Origin: Zipacnadum sp036504235
Lineage (GTDB): Bacteria > Armatimonadota > Zipacnadia > Zipacnadales > Zipacnadaceae
Direction of reading: 5' to 3'
NCBI GenBank assembly: GCA_036504235.1
Contig: DASXVN010000005.1
Location: 62,001-126,000 of the forward strand
DNA length: 64,000 nt
Both the position numbers and the translations under genes were made by a program. Shown piece by piece: positions 15,582 through 24,316 of the stretch (positions within the stretch are counted from its first letter, which is position 1; the number at the start of each line of letters is the position of its first letter). The notes under the pieces were generated by a model, which worked only from the letters and a program-made list of their open reading frames with translations, had not been told where the DNA came from and searched no databases.

Positions 15582-15908
15582 ATGAGAGGTCTATGGGTCT
15601 GGCTGATTTTGATGTTGCTGGCGGCGCTGGTGGTAGGCACGTTGGTCAGGGCGTCGGGGTTACAGCGAGCCAGCGCGGAGGCGCTTCCGGGAGGACCGCC
15701 GTCGTTCGAGCGCGACGCCCACGCCTATTGGGTCTGGCTGGCGGCCCTGCGCGAGTCGGATCCCGCCCTGTTCAAGGCCTATGCGGTGGAATGCTCGGGC
15801 TTGCCGGTCGAGTACCAGGCGGCGGGGAAAGCTCCGCTCTCCTTTGACGGTTTCCGATCCCGAGCCTGGGAGAGGGTAAACGCCCGCGCCGGCGGAGGGG
15901 CCGGTTGA
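15582..15908 (+). CDS. Small membrane-anchored hypothetical protein
   Basis: This 108-residue protein begins MRGLWVWLILMLLAALVVGTLV, a single N-terminal membrane segment or uncleaved signal. An acidic, aromatic soluble part follows (HAYWVWLAALRESDPALFKAYA) and a Gly/Ala end. GGGGGAGG lies upstream of the ATG at 15582; an earlier in-frame start exists, but its extra residues look non-coding. No family is recognised. It lies 125 bases after the toroid-like protein and 93 bases before the UroD-like gene, on the same strand. Confidence 0.55.
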   Translation: MRGLWVWLILMLLAALVVGTLVRASGLQRASAEALPGGPPSFERDAHAYWVWLAALRESDPALFKAYAVECSGLPVEYQAAGKAPLSFDGFRSRAWERVNARAGGGAG

Positions 15909-16001
15909 GCCGAGGGGCGAGGTGGCGAGGACACCGCGCCGACCACGTCAGGGGCGGACTTTTGTGCTGCCCGAATCAAAACTGAGGAGACTACTATTCG
16001 C

Positions 16002-17126
16002 ATGAAACCCGATACGAAATGCCGTCCCAAGTGGAAGAGCGCCATGACCGACCGGGAGCGCTTCAACAACCAGATGCACTACCGCCCCGTGGACCGTTGC
16101 TTCAACATGGAGTTCGGCTACTGGGCCGAGAACTACCAGCAGTGGGACATCTTTGTGGACAACGAGATCCAGAACGACAGCGAGGCGGATGTCTTCTTTG
16201 GCTTTGACAAGCTGGGCGGGGTCGGCGGCACCGTGGGGATGAACCCGGCCTTCCCTAGCACGGTTATCGAGGAGACTGCCACCACCCGCATCCTGATGAA
16301 CGGTGACGGCCTGCTGGCCGAGGTGCCCAAGGACGGCCACGACACGATTCCGCACTACGTCAAGGCCAGCATCGTCACCCCCGACGACTGGAAGCGCTGC
16401 AAGGAAGAGCGCTACCAGCTAGACGACCCGGCGCGGATTGTGGACGTAGCGGCGCTCCAGCAGCAGCACCCGACCGACCGGGACTATGCCCTGGGCGTCA
16501 GTTGCGGTTCCATGATCGGCGTGCCCCGCAACATCCTCACCTTCGAGGGCCTGGCCTACGCCACCTACGACTATCCGGAGATGGTCGAGGACATGGTGGA
16601 GACCATGTGCGTCATGGTGGAGCACTTCCTGGATCAAGTGCTGGGGCATCTCGACTTCGACTTCGCCACCGGCTGGGAGGATATTTGCTTCAAGAACGGT
16701 CCCATCGTCTCGCTGAAGTTCTTCCAGAGCGTCGTGGTGCCGCGCTACAAGCGGATCAGCAAGCGGCTGCACGCACACGGCATTGACCTGTGGTACACCG
16801 ACTGCGACGGCGACGTGCGTCCGCTGATGCCGAGCTTCCTGGAGAGCGGCATCAACTGCCTGTTCCCCTTCGAGGTCAACGGCTGCGCCCATCCCTCCGA
16901 GTTGCTCAACGAGTACGGCAAGGACCTGCGCATCATGGGCGGCGTGGACAAGATTGAGCTAGGCAAGGGCAAAGAGGCGATCAAGGCGTACCTGGAGACC
17001 CTGGTGCCCCTGGTAGAGCGCGGCGGGTACATCCCCTTCTGCGACCACCGCTGCCCGCCCAACGTCAAGCCCGACGACTACCTGTACTACCTGGATCTCA
17101 AAGAAGCCATGTTTGGCATGCACTAG
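16002..17126 (+). CDS. Uroporphyrinogen-decarboxylase-like (URO-D) family protein
   Basis: This 374-residue URO-D fold protein recalls the family members that work as corrinoid or methyl-transfer enzymes rather than in haem synthesis. It opens with MTDRERFNNQMHYRPVDRCFNMEFGYW. Later it has DFDFATGWEDICFKNGPIVSLKFFQ, IDLWYTDCDGDVRPLMPSFLESGIN and a C-terminal GGYIPFCDHRCPPNVKPDDY, where the family has H-x-x-PPNV. Such paralogues are abundant in Armatimonadota, Lentisphaerota and Planctomycetota and often lie in sugar or aromatic degradation loci. The true haem enzyme HemE has a different N-terminus (PVWLMRQAGR), absent here. A GGAGA site lies upstream of the ATG at 16002; a second ATG at 16044 is possible. 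The substrate is unknown. Confidence 0.82.
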   Translation: MKPDTKCRPKWKSAMTDRERFNNQMHYRPVDRCFNMEFGYWAENYQQWDIFVDNEIQNDSEADVFFGFDKLGGVGGTVGMNPAFPSTVIEETATTRILMNGDGLLAEVPKDGHDTIPHYVKASIVTPDDWKRCKEERYQLDDPARIVDVAALQQQHPTDRDYALGVSCGSMIGVPRNILTFEGLAYATYDYPEMVEDMVETMCVMVEHFLDQVLGHLDFDFATGWEDICFKNGPIVSLKFFQSVVVPRYKRISKRLHAHGIDLWYTDCDGDVRPLMPSFLESGINCLFPFEVNGCAHPSELLNEYGKDLRIMGGVDKIELGKGKEAIKAYLETLVPLVERGGYIPFCDHRCPPNVKPDDYLYYLDLKEAMFGMH

Positions 17127-17158
17127 CGCGTCACTCATTCTGAGCTAGGGAACACTCG

Positions 17159-17192
17159 GCGCCGCTCGGGCGACATATCGACGGGCGGCGCT
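17159..17192 (+). terminator. Weak hairpin after the URO-D-like gene
   Basis: GCGCCGC (about 17159) pairs with GCGGCGC (ending about 17192). The sequence tgtcattattgg follows, so it is only a weak intrinsic terminator candidate. Confidence 0.35.
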
Positions 17193-17244
17193 GTCATTAT
17201 TGGACTTCGGCCGCCAGACGCGGCCGCGACTTAGGGGGACCAGG

Positions 17245-20200
17245 ATGTTTGTCAAATCTGTGCGGCTCTGGGTGGTTGGCGCGACTCTGGTCGGGCTATT
17301 GTCGGCCTCCGGGGCGGGGGCCAATCTTGCGCCCAATCCGGGCTTCGAGGAGGGGGCCGAGGGGACCTGCGCCGCCTGGCAGGTCACCGAAGCGGGCGTG
17401 CCGGGAGAGGGCGGGGCGGTGGCCTCGTGGACGACCGAGCAAGCCCATTCCGGAAAGCGCAGCCTCAAGCTGCAGATGACCGGCGACGGTATGGGCTACG
17501 TCCTGGTCGGCTCGCCCCCGCTGCCGGTCGTCGGGGGCTATGAGTACGAGCTGTCCTTCTGGTACAGATCCAGCGGTCTGCGCCCCGAGAACGCCGAGCG
17601 CACGCAGTATTCGGCGATGATGGCGGACAACTTCCTGTGCAGCGCGGCGCCCGCTAAGTACTTGGCCAACCGCCGCCTCCCGCTCTACCAGGATTCCCCG
17701 GAATGGCAGCGGGTGAGCCTGACCTACCGGGTGACCGAACCCGGAGCCGCGACCGTGCAGTTGCGCCTGGCCCTGGGCGCCCGTATGCCCGGGCTCAAGC
17801 CGGTCGTGTACCTTGATGACGTGTCCCTCGAGCCGCTCGACGCTTCCCTCCCTAACGGTGGTTTTGAGGCCGGCGCCGAGGGTCCGGACGGCTGGCGGCA
17901 CAGCGACACGGGCAATCCGGCCTGGACCCGCGACCAGGCGCACGGGGGCCAGCGGAGCGTCTCCCTCAGCGAATCGCCCCTCGGCCAGCCCAGCGCCTGG
18001 TACACCGACCTCCCCTGCCGGCCGGACCGCAAGTATGGCCTCAGCGGCTGGATCAAGACCGCCAAACTCAACCCCAACGCCCTTCCCCCGGGCGCCGTGG
18101 TGGCGCTGACTTTCCTGGATGCGCAGGGGGCCGCGGTGGGGGCGCCGGCGGTTAGCGGCCCGGTCGCGGGGGATAGCGCCTGGACCCGGGTGCAGGTGGA
18201 GCCGCAGGTCGCCCCGCCGGGGGCGGTGCTGCTGCGCGCGTCGGTCCAGATGGTCTTTTGCGGCGGCACGGCCTGGTTTGACGACCTCGACCTGAGCCTG
18301 GCCCCCACCGAGGCCGCTACGGTACGACGCGTGGCCCGCACCGTGACCGGGCCGGAGCCCGGCGTAACGTATGCCCCGAATCTCGTGCCCAATCCGACCC
18401 TGGAGGAGGGCGCCGACGGCAAGCCCGTCGGCTGGACCTTCGTGGGCAAGTCCGACCCCGATTGGACCCCGCAGGAACTGGACACCTACTATAACGGCAA
18501 CGGCGGCCGGCCCCTGCCCAGCATGGGGCGGGCGCGGGGCGAGTGGAGCGACGAGGCCTTCGCCGGCAAACACTCGCTGCTGCTGATTCCGGTGGAGCCG
18601 CCGCTGAGCAAGGTTAACCGCTGGTACGGCGAGCAGGAGGTAGACGCCTACTGGCAGTCCGACGCGATGCCCTGCGCGCCGGGGCAGCAGTATTTCGCCG
18701 CGGCGTGGCTCAAGGTGACCAACGACTTCCGCGGGACCTGGAACGGGCCGCTACGGGTCTTCTTCTACGACGCCCAGGGCAATCGCCTCAACACCGCCCT
18801 GCCGCGCACCGCCTTCGAGCCGTGGAGTCCCGGGCAGTGGGCCTGGTACTGCACCGCGCCGCTGACCGCTCCCGCGGGGGCGGCGACGATGCGGCTGATC
18901 CTCAACCAGGGCCTGCGCGCCAATGCGGGCACTTTTGGGCGGATGTGGGCCGACAATCTGGCGGTGTGGGCGCGGCCGGAGCTGGGCCGGGACTTGCCCG
19001 CGCCGGCCACGTACACCGCGGAGAGCTTCCGGCACTTCCTCTTTGACACGCATCGCCAGGTGCGGCCGCCCTATCTGCCCGCGCCGGACTTCGTGCCGAC
19101 CGGGGATACCACCTGCGTCAAGGTGAGCACCAGCGCGCTGGGCAACCTTTTCTTTGACCCGAAGCAGCCCACTCCCCTGACCGTGACCGTGGGCAACTTC
19201 CTGGCCGAAAAGCGGTCGGTGGTGGTGCGCTTGACCAAGTACAGTTGGCAAGGCGCGCGGACCGAGTTGCCGCCGGTGCCGGTGTCCCTGAACGCCTGGA
19301 GCGAGACGGCGGCGCCCGTCGCTCTGCCCGCGGCCGGCAAATACGACTGCTACTACGTGGAGGCGACCGTGCGGGAAGCGGGCGCCCCGACCGGCTCGGG
19401 ATTCGGCCGTCTCGCGGTGCTGCCCCGGCCCACGCGCCCGCACTATCCGGCGGCGGAGAGCCACTGGCAGGTCTCCGTCGGCCTCCAGCCGGGAGACATG
19501 CAGGCCGGCGCTCCGGGCGCTGAGCGGCTGGCGGCAGCGCTCAAGTTGGTGGGCTTCGGCTCGGCCCGGCTGCAGCTCTTCCCGCCGGGGCCGACGGCGA
19601 CCAGCGCCCAGGTCGAGGCGACGGTGGACGCGCTGCGGCCCACCCTGGCCTACTTCAAGTCGCTGGGCCTGGACGTGGTCCTCAACATCCAGCAGCCGGG
19701 TAAGGAAATCGCCGCTCAAATCGGCCGCCTGCTAGGCAGCGACGTCGCGGTCTGGGACGTCGGCGGCGTGGAGCAGGCCAATCTGGTCTCCCCGGGCATC
19801 TGCGCCTACGGGTCCATGAAGGTGGAAGACTACGACCGGGCGGTGTCCGAGACGGTTGACGGCCTACGCTCGGCCCTGCCGCAGGCCAAGATCATGGGCG
19901 GCGCCATTGCTACCGACATGGAGGCCAAGGTCCTCCAGCGCTGGTACCAGGCCGGAATCGCCCAGAAGTTTGACGGCTTCACCTACAACACCTACATGGG
20001 CTGGCCCCTGGTCCTGAAGAACAACTTCGCGGTGATGGACAAGCACGGCGACAGCCGCAAGCCCGCGTGGATTGAGGAAATCCCGGTGTCGTACGGCATC
20101 TACGGGGCCAACCGGCTCATCAGCGAGCAGACCGCCTCGCGCGACCTGGTGCGCACCTTTGTGAGCCTGCTTAGCGACTTCTCCCCGCGCTTCCAGCGCA

Positions 20201-21510
20201 TTACCGCCTGGGAAGACCACGCCACGATCAAGATCCTCAGCGGCGACGCCTTCCCGCGCCCGATGTACCCGGCGCTGGTGGTGCTCACCGATAAGTTCGG
20301 GCGGGCCACTTTCGACCAGTCGCTGGGGAACGATCGCCTCTCGATCTACCGCTGGCGGGAGGGGCCGCGCACGCTGGGCATCCTGTGGGCTACGGTTGGC
20401 GAGCAGTCGGTGACCCTGGAGACTACGGCCAAGTCCGTGACCGTCACCGATCTCATGGGCAACGCCGAGCGGCGTCCGGTCAGCGGCGGCCTGGTGACGC
20501 TGAACCTGACGGAGGCGCCGCTCTACCTGGAGGACGCGGGGGAGTTCACGGTCAGCCGCCGCCTGCAGGTCTCTGTGACGCATGCGGCCTCGGCCCCGGG
20601 GGCGCCCCCGGTGGTGCGGGTGACGCTGAAGAACAACGGTGCGCAGCGCCTGGCCGGGCAGCTTGCGCTTAGCGGCGTGACGCCGCTCGACCCGGCCTCG
20701 ACGCCCTTTGACCTCGCCCCCGGCCGGGAGCTGATCCTGACCGCGAAAGTGCTCGGCGAGGCCCCGGTCAACAGCCGCGGCACCTACCGTGCGGTGGCGA
20801 CCACCAAAGAGGGCTACGTCTTCGCGGGCCTCGCCAACCTCAACTTCGCCACCGCCGCGCACGCCGCGACACCCCCGGCGCTGGACGGTACCTGGCAAGG
20901 CTGGGAGGCGGCCCCGGTCTTGCGCCTGGACAGCCGCGAGCAGCTCCACGAGAGCCTCAATCCCGGCGAATCCTGGACCGGCCCCGCCGACTCCAGCGCG
21001 AAGCTTCGCCTGCTGTGGGATGACCGGTACCTCTACCTGGGCGTGGAGGCCACCGACGACGTGCTCCGCCTGGCGCCGGAGACGTTGGGCAATGGCTTCT
21101 CCGGCTTCTGTGGCGACAGCCTCGAGTTCGCGGTGCAGCCCGACAACCTGCTGCAGAGCGACGCGCCGCGGCAGGAGTTCGAGCTGTACCGGCCCGCGGG
21201 CCAGACCCGGGCGCGGCTCAACGCCCGCTTCAACGCGCAGGGGAAGGTGGAAATGCGGCAGATCACCAGTTGGACCTGCAGCGTGGTCCCCACCGGGCAC
21301 AACGCCGACCTGAACTACCAGGTGGCGATACCCTGGGCCGAGCTGGGTGGCCCGGCCCCCTCAGCGGGGCGGGCGGTCTCCTTCGCGCTGGTGCTCAACG
21401 ATACCGATCTCGACCACTTCACCGGCGGCCGCGGCTGGCTCTCCTGGTTTGAGGGCGTAGCCACCGGCAAGAGCCCGGCACTGTACGGCGACGTCGTGCT
21501 GGGCCAGTAG
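17245..21510 (+). CDS. Secreted multidomain glycosidase-like protein with four binding modules
   Basis: This 1421-residue exported protein has a signal peptide (residues 1 to about 25, VVGATLVGLLSASGAGA). Three beta-sandwich modules of the CBM4/9-like type follow, starting near residues 26 (NLAPNPGFEEGAEG), 203 (NGGFEAGAEGPDGW) and 378 (NLVPNPTLEEGADG). A TIM-barrel-like region occupies about 740-990. Candidate acid/base and nucleophile glutamates are in VGGVEQAN and PAWIEEIPVSYG, matching the layout of clan-A (GH5/GH39-like) enzymes. A beta-domain (VTVTDLMGNAERRPV ... APLYLED) follows. A CBM9-like module closes the protein (about 1212-1418: ALDGTWQGWEAAPV, LRLLWDDRYLYLGVEATDD, VAIPWAELG). 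It probably cuts or holds a polysaccharide outside the cell. The ATG at 17245 retains the signal peptide. The stop is 10 bases from the converging next gene. Confidence 0.78.
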   Translation: MFVKSVRLWVVGATLVGLLSASGAGANLAPNPGFEEGAEGTCAAWQVTEAGVPGEGGAVASWTTEQAHSGKRSLKLQMTGDGMGYVLVGSPPLPVVGGYEYELSFWYRSSGLRPENAERTQYSAMMADNFLCSAAPAKYLANRRLPLYQDSPEWQRVSLTYRVTEPGAATVQLRLALGARMPGLKPVVYLDDVSLEPLDASLPNGGFEAGAEGPDGWRHSDTGNPAWTRDQAHGGQRSVSLSESPLGQPSAWYTDLPCRPDRKYGLSGWIKTAKLNPNALPPGAVVALTFLDAQGAAVGAPAVSGPVAGDSAWTRVQVEPQVAPPGAVLLRASVQMVFCGGTAWFDDLDLSLAPTEAATVRRVARTVTGPEPGVTYAPNLVPNPTLEEGADGKPVGWTFVGKSDPDWTPQELDTYYNGNGGRPLPSMGRARGEWSDEAFAGKHSLLLIPVEPPLSKVNRWYGEQEVDAYWQSDAMPCAPGQQYFAAAWLKVTNDFRGTWNGPLRVFFYDAQGNRLNTALPRTAFEPWSPGQWAWYCTAPLTAPAGAATMRLILNQGLRANAGTFGRMWADNLAVWARPELGRDLPAPATYTAESFRHFLFDTHRQVRPPYLPAPDFVPTGDTTCVKVSTSALGNLFFDPKQPTPLTVTVGNFLAEKRSVVVRLTKYSWQGARTELPPVPVSLNAWSETAAPVALPAAGKYDCYYVEATVREAGAPTGSGFGRLAVLPRPTRPHYPAAESHWQVSVGLQPGDMQAGAPGAERLAAALKLVGFGSARLQLFPPGPTATSAQVEATVDALRPTLAYFKSLGLDVVLNIQQPGKEIAAQIGRLLGSDVAVWDVGGVEQANLVSPGICAYGSMKVEDYDRAVSETVDGLRSALPQAKIMGGAIATDMEAKVLQRWYQAGIAQKFDGFTYNTYMGWPLVLKNNFAVMDKHGDSRKPAWIEEIPVSYGIYGANRLISEQTASRDLVRTFVSLLSDFSPRFQRITAWEDHATIKILSGDAFPRPMYPALVVLTDKFGRATFDQSLGNDRLSIYRWREGPRTLGILWATVGEQSVTLETTAKSVTVTDLMGNAERRPVSGGLVTLNLTEAPLYLEDAGEFTVSRRLQVSVTHAASAPGAPPVVRVTLKNNGAQRLAGQLALSGVTPLDPASTPFDLAPGRELILTAKVLGEAPVNSRGTYRAVATTKEGYVFAGLANLNFATAAHAATPPALDGTWQGWEAAPVLRLDSREQLHESLNPGESWTGPADSSAKLRLLWDDRYLYLGVEATDDVLRLAPETLGNGFSGFCGDSLEFAVQPDNLLQSDAPRQEFELYRPAGQTRARLNARFNAQGKVEMRQITSWTCSVVPTGHNADLNYQVAIPWAELGGPAPSAGRAVSFALVLNDTDLDHFTGGRGWLSWFEGVATGKSPALYGDVVLGQ

Positions 21511-21520
21511 CGCGGCCGGG

Positions 21521-23971
21521 CTATTTCGGCGGCGGCGGGCCGCCCGCGCCGGTGACGGTGGGCGGCGGCGTCGGGGCCGGGCCGGTGGGCAGCTCGGGCG
21601 CTACCCGCTGCACCGGCTTGAGCACGGTTTGCCCCAGGTCCACCGTTTGGCCCGGCGTGCAGGTGACGTCCTGCGGCGTCCCGCCTCCGGTATTCCCGTC
21701 CGGCCCCCAGAAGTTGACCCGGTAGGCCAGGCCGGGTATCAGGCCCTCCGCCTGCCACTTGCCCTGGGCGTCGGTGCTCGTCTGCCGGTTGCCGCCGCCC
21801 AGCGCCTGCAGCCGGCTCATTATCTCCTGCGGCGCTTGGCTGTCGCTGTAGAATTGGACCTGCACGCCCGGCTGCGGCTTGCCCGCCTCGTCCACGATCT
21901 GCCCGGTAGCGCTGCCCAGGGCGGTGAGACGTAACTGGGCGTTCCCCGCCTGGTCCGCTGCGATCTCCACCGTGCCGACCAGCGGATGAATCGGGTCCAT
22001 CGCATACAGGATCGCCATCGGGGGGGGCGGTGGCTGGGGGTCGCCCGGCTTCACCGGTGCCATGGGCTTCATCCGCGGCAGGGACGGCGGCACATGCGGG
22101 AGGGTGAAGTGGCCGTTCGCGTCGGTCTCCACGGCCTCCGGCGCAAGAGCCGCGTAGACCAGCGCGCCGACGGCGGGCCGCCCGCGCAGGTCCAGCACCG
22201 TCCCCGCCACTGTCTTGCCCTCGCGGTCAATGACCAGCGTCGGCACCGCGTGCTCCTCGCCGGCCGCCAGGGTGAAGCGCGCTCCGGGCCACCCCCGGCT
22301 TACCTGGTAGAACTGGTCGCTCTGCAGCAGCAGGAACACGTCATCCCCAGCCGGCAGCGGCCCCAGCCGCGCTTGGCCCAGAGCGTCCGTCGCTACCGGC
22401 GGCAGCGCGGCGTACCCTCTGACCGGTTGCTCCCTCGGCGGGTCCGGCTGGCCGGGGCTCACCTGCGCCGCGACCAGCACGTCTTTCAGGGGCCGCCCTT
22501 GCGGGTCGGTGGCCTGGCAGGTCACGTACGCGCCGGGGCTGAGGATCAGGATCACTTCGTCCGGCGCTTTGTCCACCCAGGCCTCCGCGACCAGGCCGGT
22601 GGCCGGGTCCTGCGCCAGAATCAACTGCGCGCCGCCCCCGCCCCAGGGATTCCCCATCGGGAAGGGCAGCGACCACGCACCGGTCGCATCGGTCTTGATG
22701 CGGTAGGCACTCGCGACGAACGAGGGCATGCTGGCTACTCTAACCTCCAGGCCCGAGGCGGGCGTCCCGTCGGGCCCCTGGAGATGCCCCTTGAGGAGCG
22801 TCGGCGGCGTCACCACGAAGTCAACGCCCTCGCGGGTTTCACCTTCTTTGAGGTCGAACTGCGGGCGGTTTTGATCTCCCTGCCCGCCCCAGTAGAGGCC
22901 TCCCTGGGCGTACACGCTCACCTGCACATGCCCCGCCGGCACCCGCACCTCGTAGGCGCCGTCCGGGCCGATTTTCACCTCATAGCTGCTGCGGGCGGGC
23001 GTCTTCACGTCGGACCAAACTAGAAAGCCGGCGACATCGGCGCTCGGCCGGCCGGTCGCCGCGTCCGTGACCTTCCCGCGCACCAGAGCTCCCGGGGTGA
23101 GCGTCAGGTCCAGTCCTTTCACTTCATCGCCGGGTTTCAAGACCGGCAGCATCACAGGGGCCGCCACCCAGCCCGCCGGGGGTTCCACGATCTCCAGTGC
23201 CCCGCGGGTGATTCCGAGCCCGTTTAGTCGGTAAGCGCCCTGGTTGTCAGTAACCGCCTGGACAAGTTCGCTGCCCGTCGAGATGCTGACCTTAATGCTC
23301 GCCACCGGCTGGCCCTCCCGCAGCACGCGGCCGCTGATCGTGGCTTCCGGCGCGAGGATCGTCGGCAGCGTCGCGCCGCCCACGTGAACGACCTGGCTTA
23401 CCTCCGCTCGCCTCGGACCCGTGACGACCAAGGACAACTGGTACCCAGCGGGTAGGTCGGGGAAGGAGTAGCGCCCCTCGGGGTCGGTGGTAGCCACAAT
23501 AGCGCCGGACCCGCGCAGGTACGGCGAATTGCTGTAGTTCTGGTCGGACCGGATCAGCGCGGCCACCTTCACGGTCGCGCCGGCCAGGGGGTTGCCGTCG
23601 GGATCGCAGACCCGCCCGCGGTAAGTCGCCGGATTGTCGCCCAGACGGACGGTGATTGGCCCGGGAGGGGTCCCGGTCACCTGGGTCCAGCCGAGTGCGT
23701 AGCCAGGCTTCAGGGCGATCACGGAGCGCGAGCGCGACTCCGGGCCGGCGGCGACGGCCAGGCGGAAGCTCCCGTCGGGGCCGGAGGTGGTCTCGTCCCA
23801 AGTGGGCACGGTGCCGGCGCCGCCCGCCCCGACCCGCGCCCCGGCGGCGGGCGTGCCGTCGGGGAGGAGGACCTGGCCGGTGATCGTGACCGGGTCGGCG
23901 GCGAAGCCAGGCGCGGCCAGACAGAGGCAAAGCAGCGGCAGGAAACGCAACCAAGCAGAGCGAGACGGCAT
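21521..23971 (-). CDS. Secreted protein of eight carboxypeptidase-regulatory-like domains
   Basis: This 816-residue exported protein has a signal peptide (LRFLPLLCLCLAAPGFAA). It consists of a string of about eight beta-sandwich repeats, each opening with a variant of xGxVxDxxGxPxxGxxV: ITGQVLLPDGTPAAGARV, YRGRVCDPDGNPLAGATV, ISGRVLREGQPVASIKV, VRGKVTDAATGRPSADV, LKGHLQGPDGTPASGLEV, VTCQATDPQGRPLKDVLV, VAGTVLDLRGRPAVGALV and ATGQIVDEAGKPQPGVQV. Such domains are structural or binding modules, not peptidases. A Pro-rich end (PAPTPPPTVTGAGGPPPP) closes the protein. It is probably a cell-surface or periplasmic scaffold. A GAGGTG site precedes the ATG. The gene converges on the glycosidase-like gene with a 10-base gap. 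Confidence 0.82.
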   Translation of the reverse strand: MPSRSAWLRFLPLLCLCLAAPGFAADPVTITGQVLLPDGTPAAGARVGAGGAGTVPTWDETTSGPDGSFRLAVAAGPESRSRSVIALKPGYALGWTQVTGTPPGPITVRLGDNPATYRGRVCDPDGNPLAGATVKVAALIRSDQNYSNSPYLRGSGAIVATTDPEGRYSFPDLPAGYQLSLVVTGPRRAEVSQVVHVGGATLPTILAPEATISGRVLREGQPVASIKVSISTGSELVQAVTDNQGAYRLNGLGITRGALEIVEPPAGWVAAPVMLPVLKPGDEVKGLDLTLTPGALVRGKVTDAATGRPSADVAGFLVWSDVKTPARSSYEVKIGPDGAYEVRVPAGHVQVSVYAQGGLYWGGQGDQNRPQFDLKEGETREGVDFVVTPPTLLKGHLQGPDGTPASGLEVRVASMPSFVASAYRIKTDATGAWSLPFPMGNPWGGGGAQLILAQDPATGLVAEAWVDKAPDEVILILSPGAYVTCQATDPQGRPLKDVLVAAQVSPGQPDPPREQPVRGYAALPPVATDALGQARLGPLPAGDDVFLLLQSDQFYQVSRGWPGARFTLAAGEEHAVPTLVIDREGKTVAGTVLDLRGRPAVGALVYAALAPEAVETDANGHFTLPHVPPSLPRMKPMAPVKPGDPQPPPPPMAILYAMDPIHPLVGTVEIAADQAGNAQLRLTALGSATGQIVDEAGKPQPGVQVQFYSDSQAPQEIMSRLQALGGGNRQTSTDAQGKWQAEGLIPGLAYRVNFWGPDGNTGGGTPQDVTCTPGQTVDLGQTVLKPVQRVAPELPTGPAPTPPPTVTGAGGPPPPK

Positions 23972-24316
23972 GGCGATTCACCTCGCGGTAGGGACTTGAT
24001 GAGCTTCGGCGCTCAGTACCAAGTATAATATACTCCGGCAGCGCGGAAGTTCCTCCTGAAAGCGAAGAATTTGATCCGTGCGGCGAGACGGCCAGGCGCG
24101 AGGGGGAGAGGGGTATTGGGTGGCGGCGGTGAACTCTATGTCTAATGAATATTTATTTGTTGCCGCTTGGAGGCATTCTGCTTGCGGCTGGCGTTCATGC
24201 CCCCAAAAGCCTCGCTCCCTCCGCGAGACCATGTTGTCCCCCTATAATCACCTCCAACGCTGCCGGCGTTGGGACGCACTATAAGTCAATCCGATACCGG
24301 AAAGGACTGAAGTGAC
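23972..24316. other. 345-bp divergent regulatory region, AT-richer than its surroundings
   Basis: No convincing gene is present. AT-rich islands at 24020-24035 (AAGTATAATATACT) and 24138-24165 (AATGAATATTTATTTGTT) stand out from the GC-rich background. TATAAT at 24243-24248 is followed at once by the perfect inverted repeat CCAACGC-tgccg-GCGTTGG (24254-24272), which fits a -10 box with an operator or hairpin at the start point. The near-palindromic AGTATAATATACT could provide a -10 box for the minus-strand gene. No good -35 hexamers are seen. Confidence 0.5.

Noticed and set aside
16002..17126. Haem-pathway uroporphyrinogen decarboxylase (hemE)
   Set aside because: It lacks the PVWLMRQAGR N-terminal signature, and no other haem gene is nearby; it fits the URO-D-like paralogues instead.
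21521..23971. Carboxypeptidase activity for the eight-repeat protein
   Set aside because: Only the beta-sandwich regulatory-type domains are present; no M14 zinc-peptidase motif is seen.
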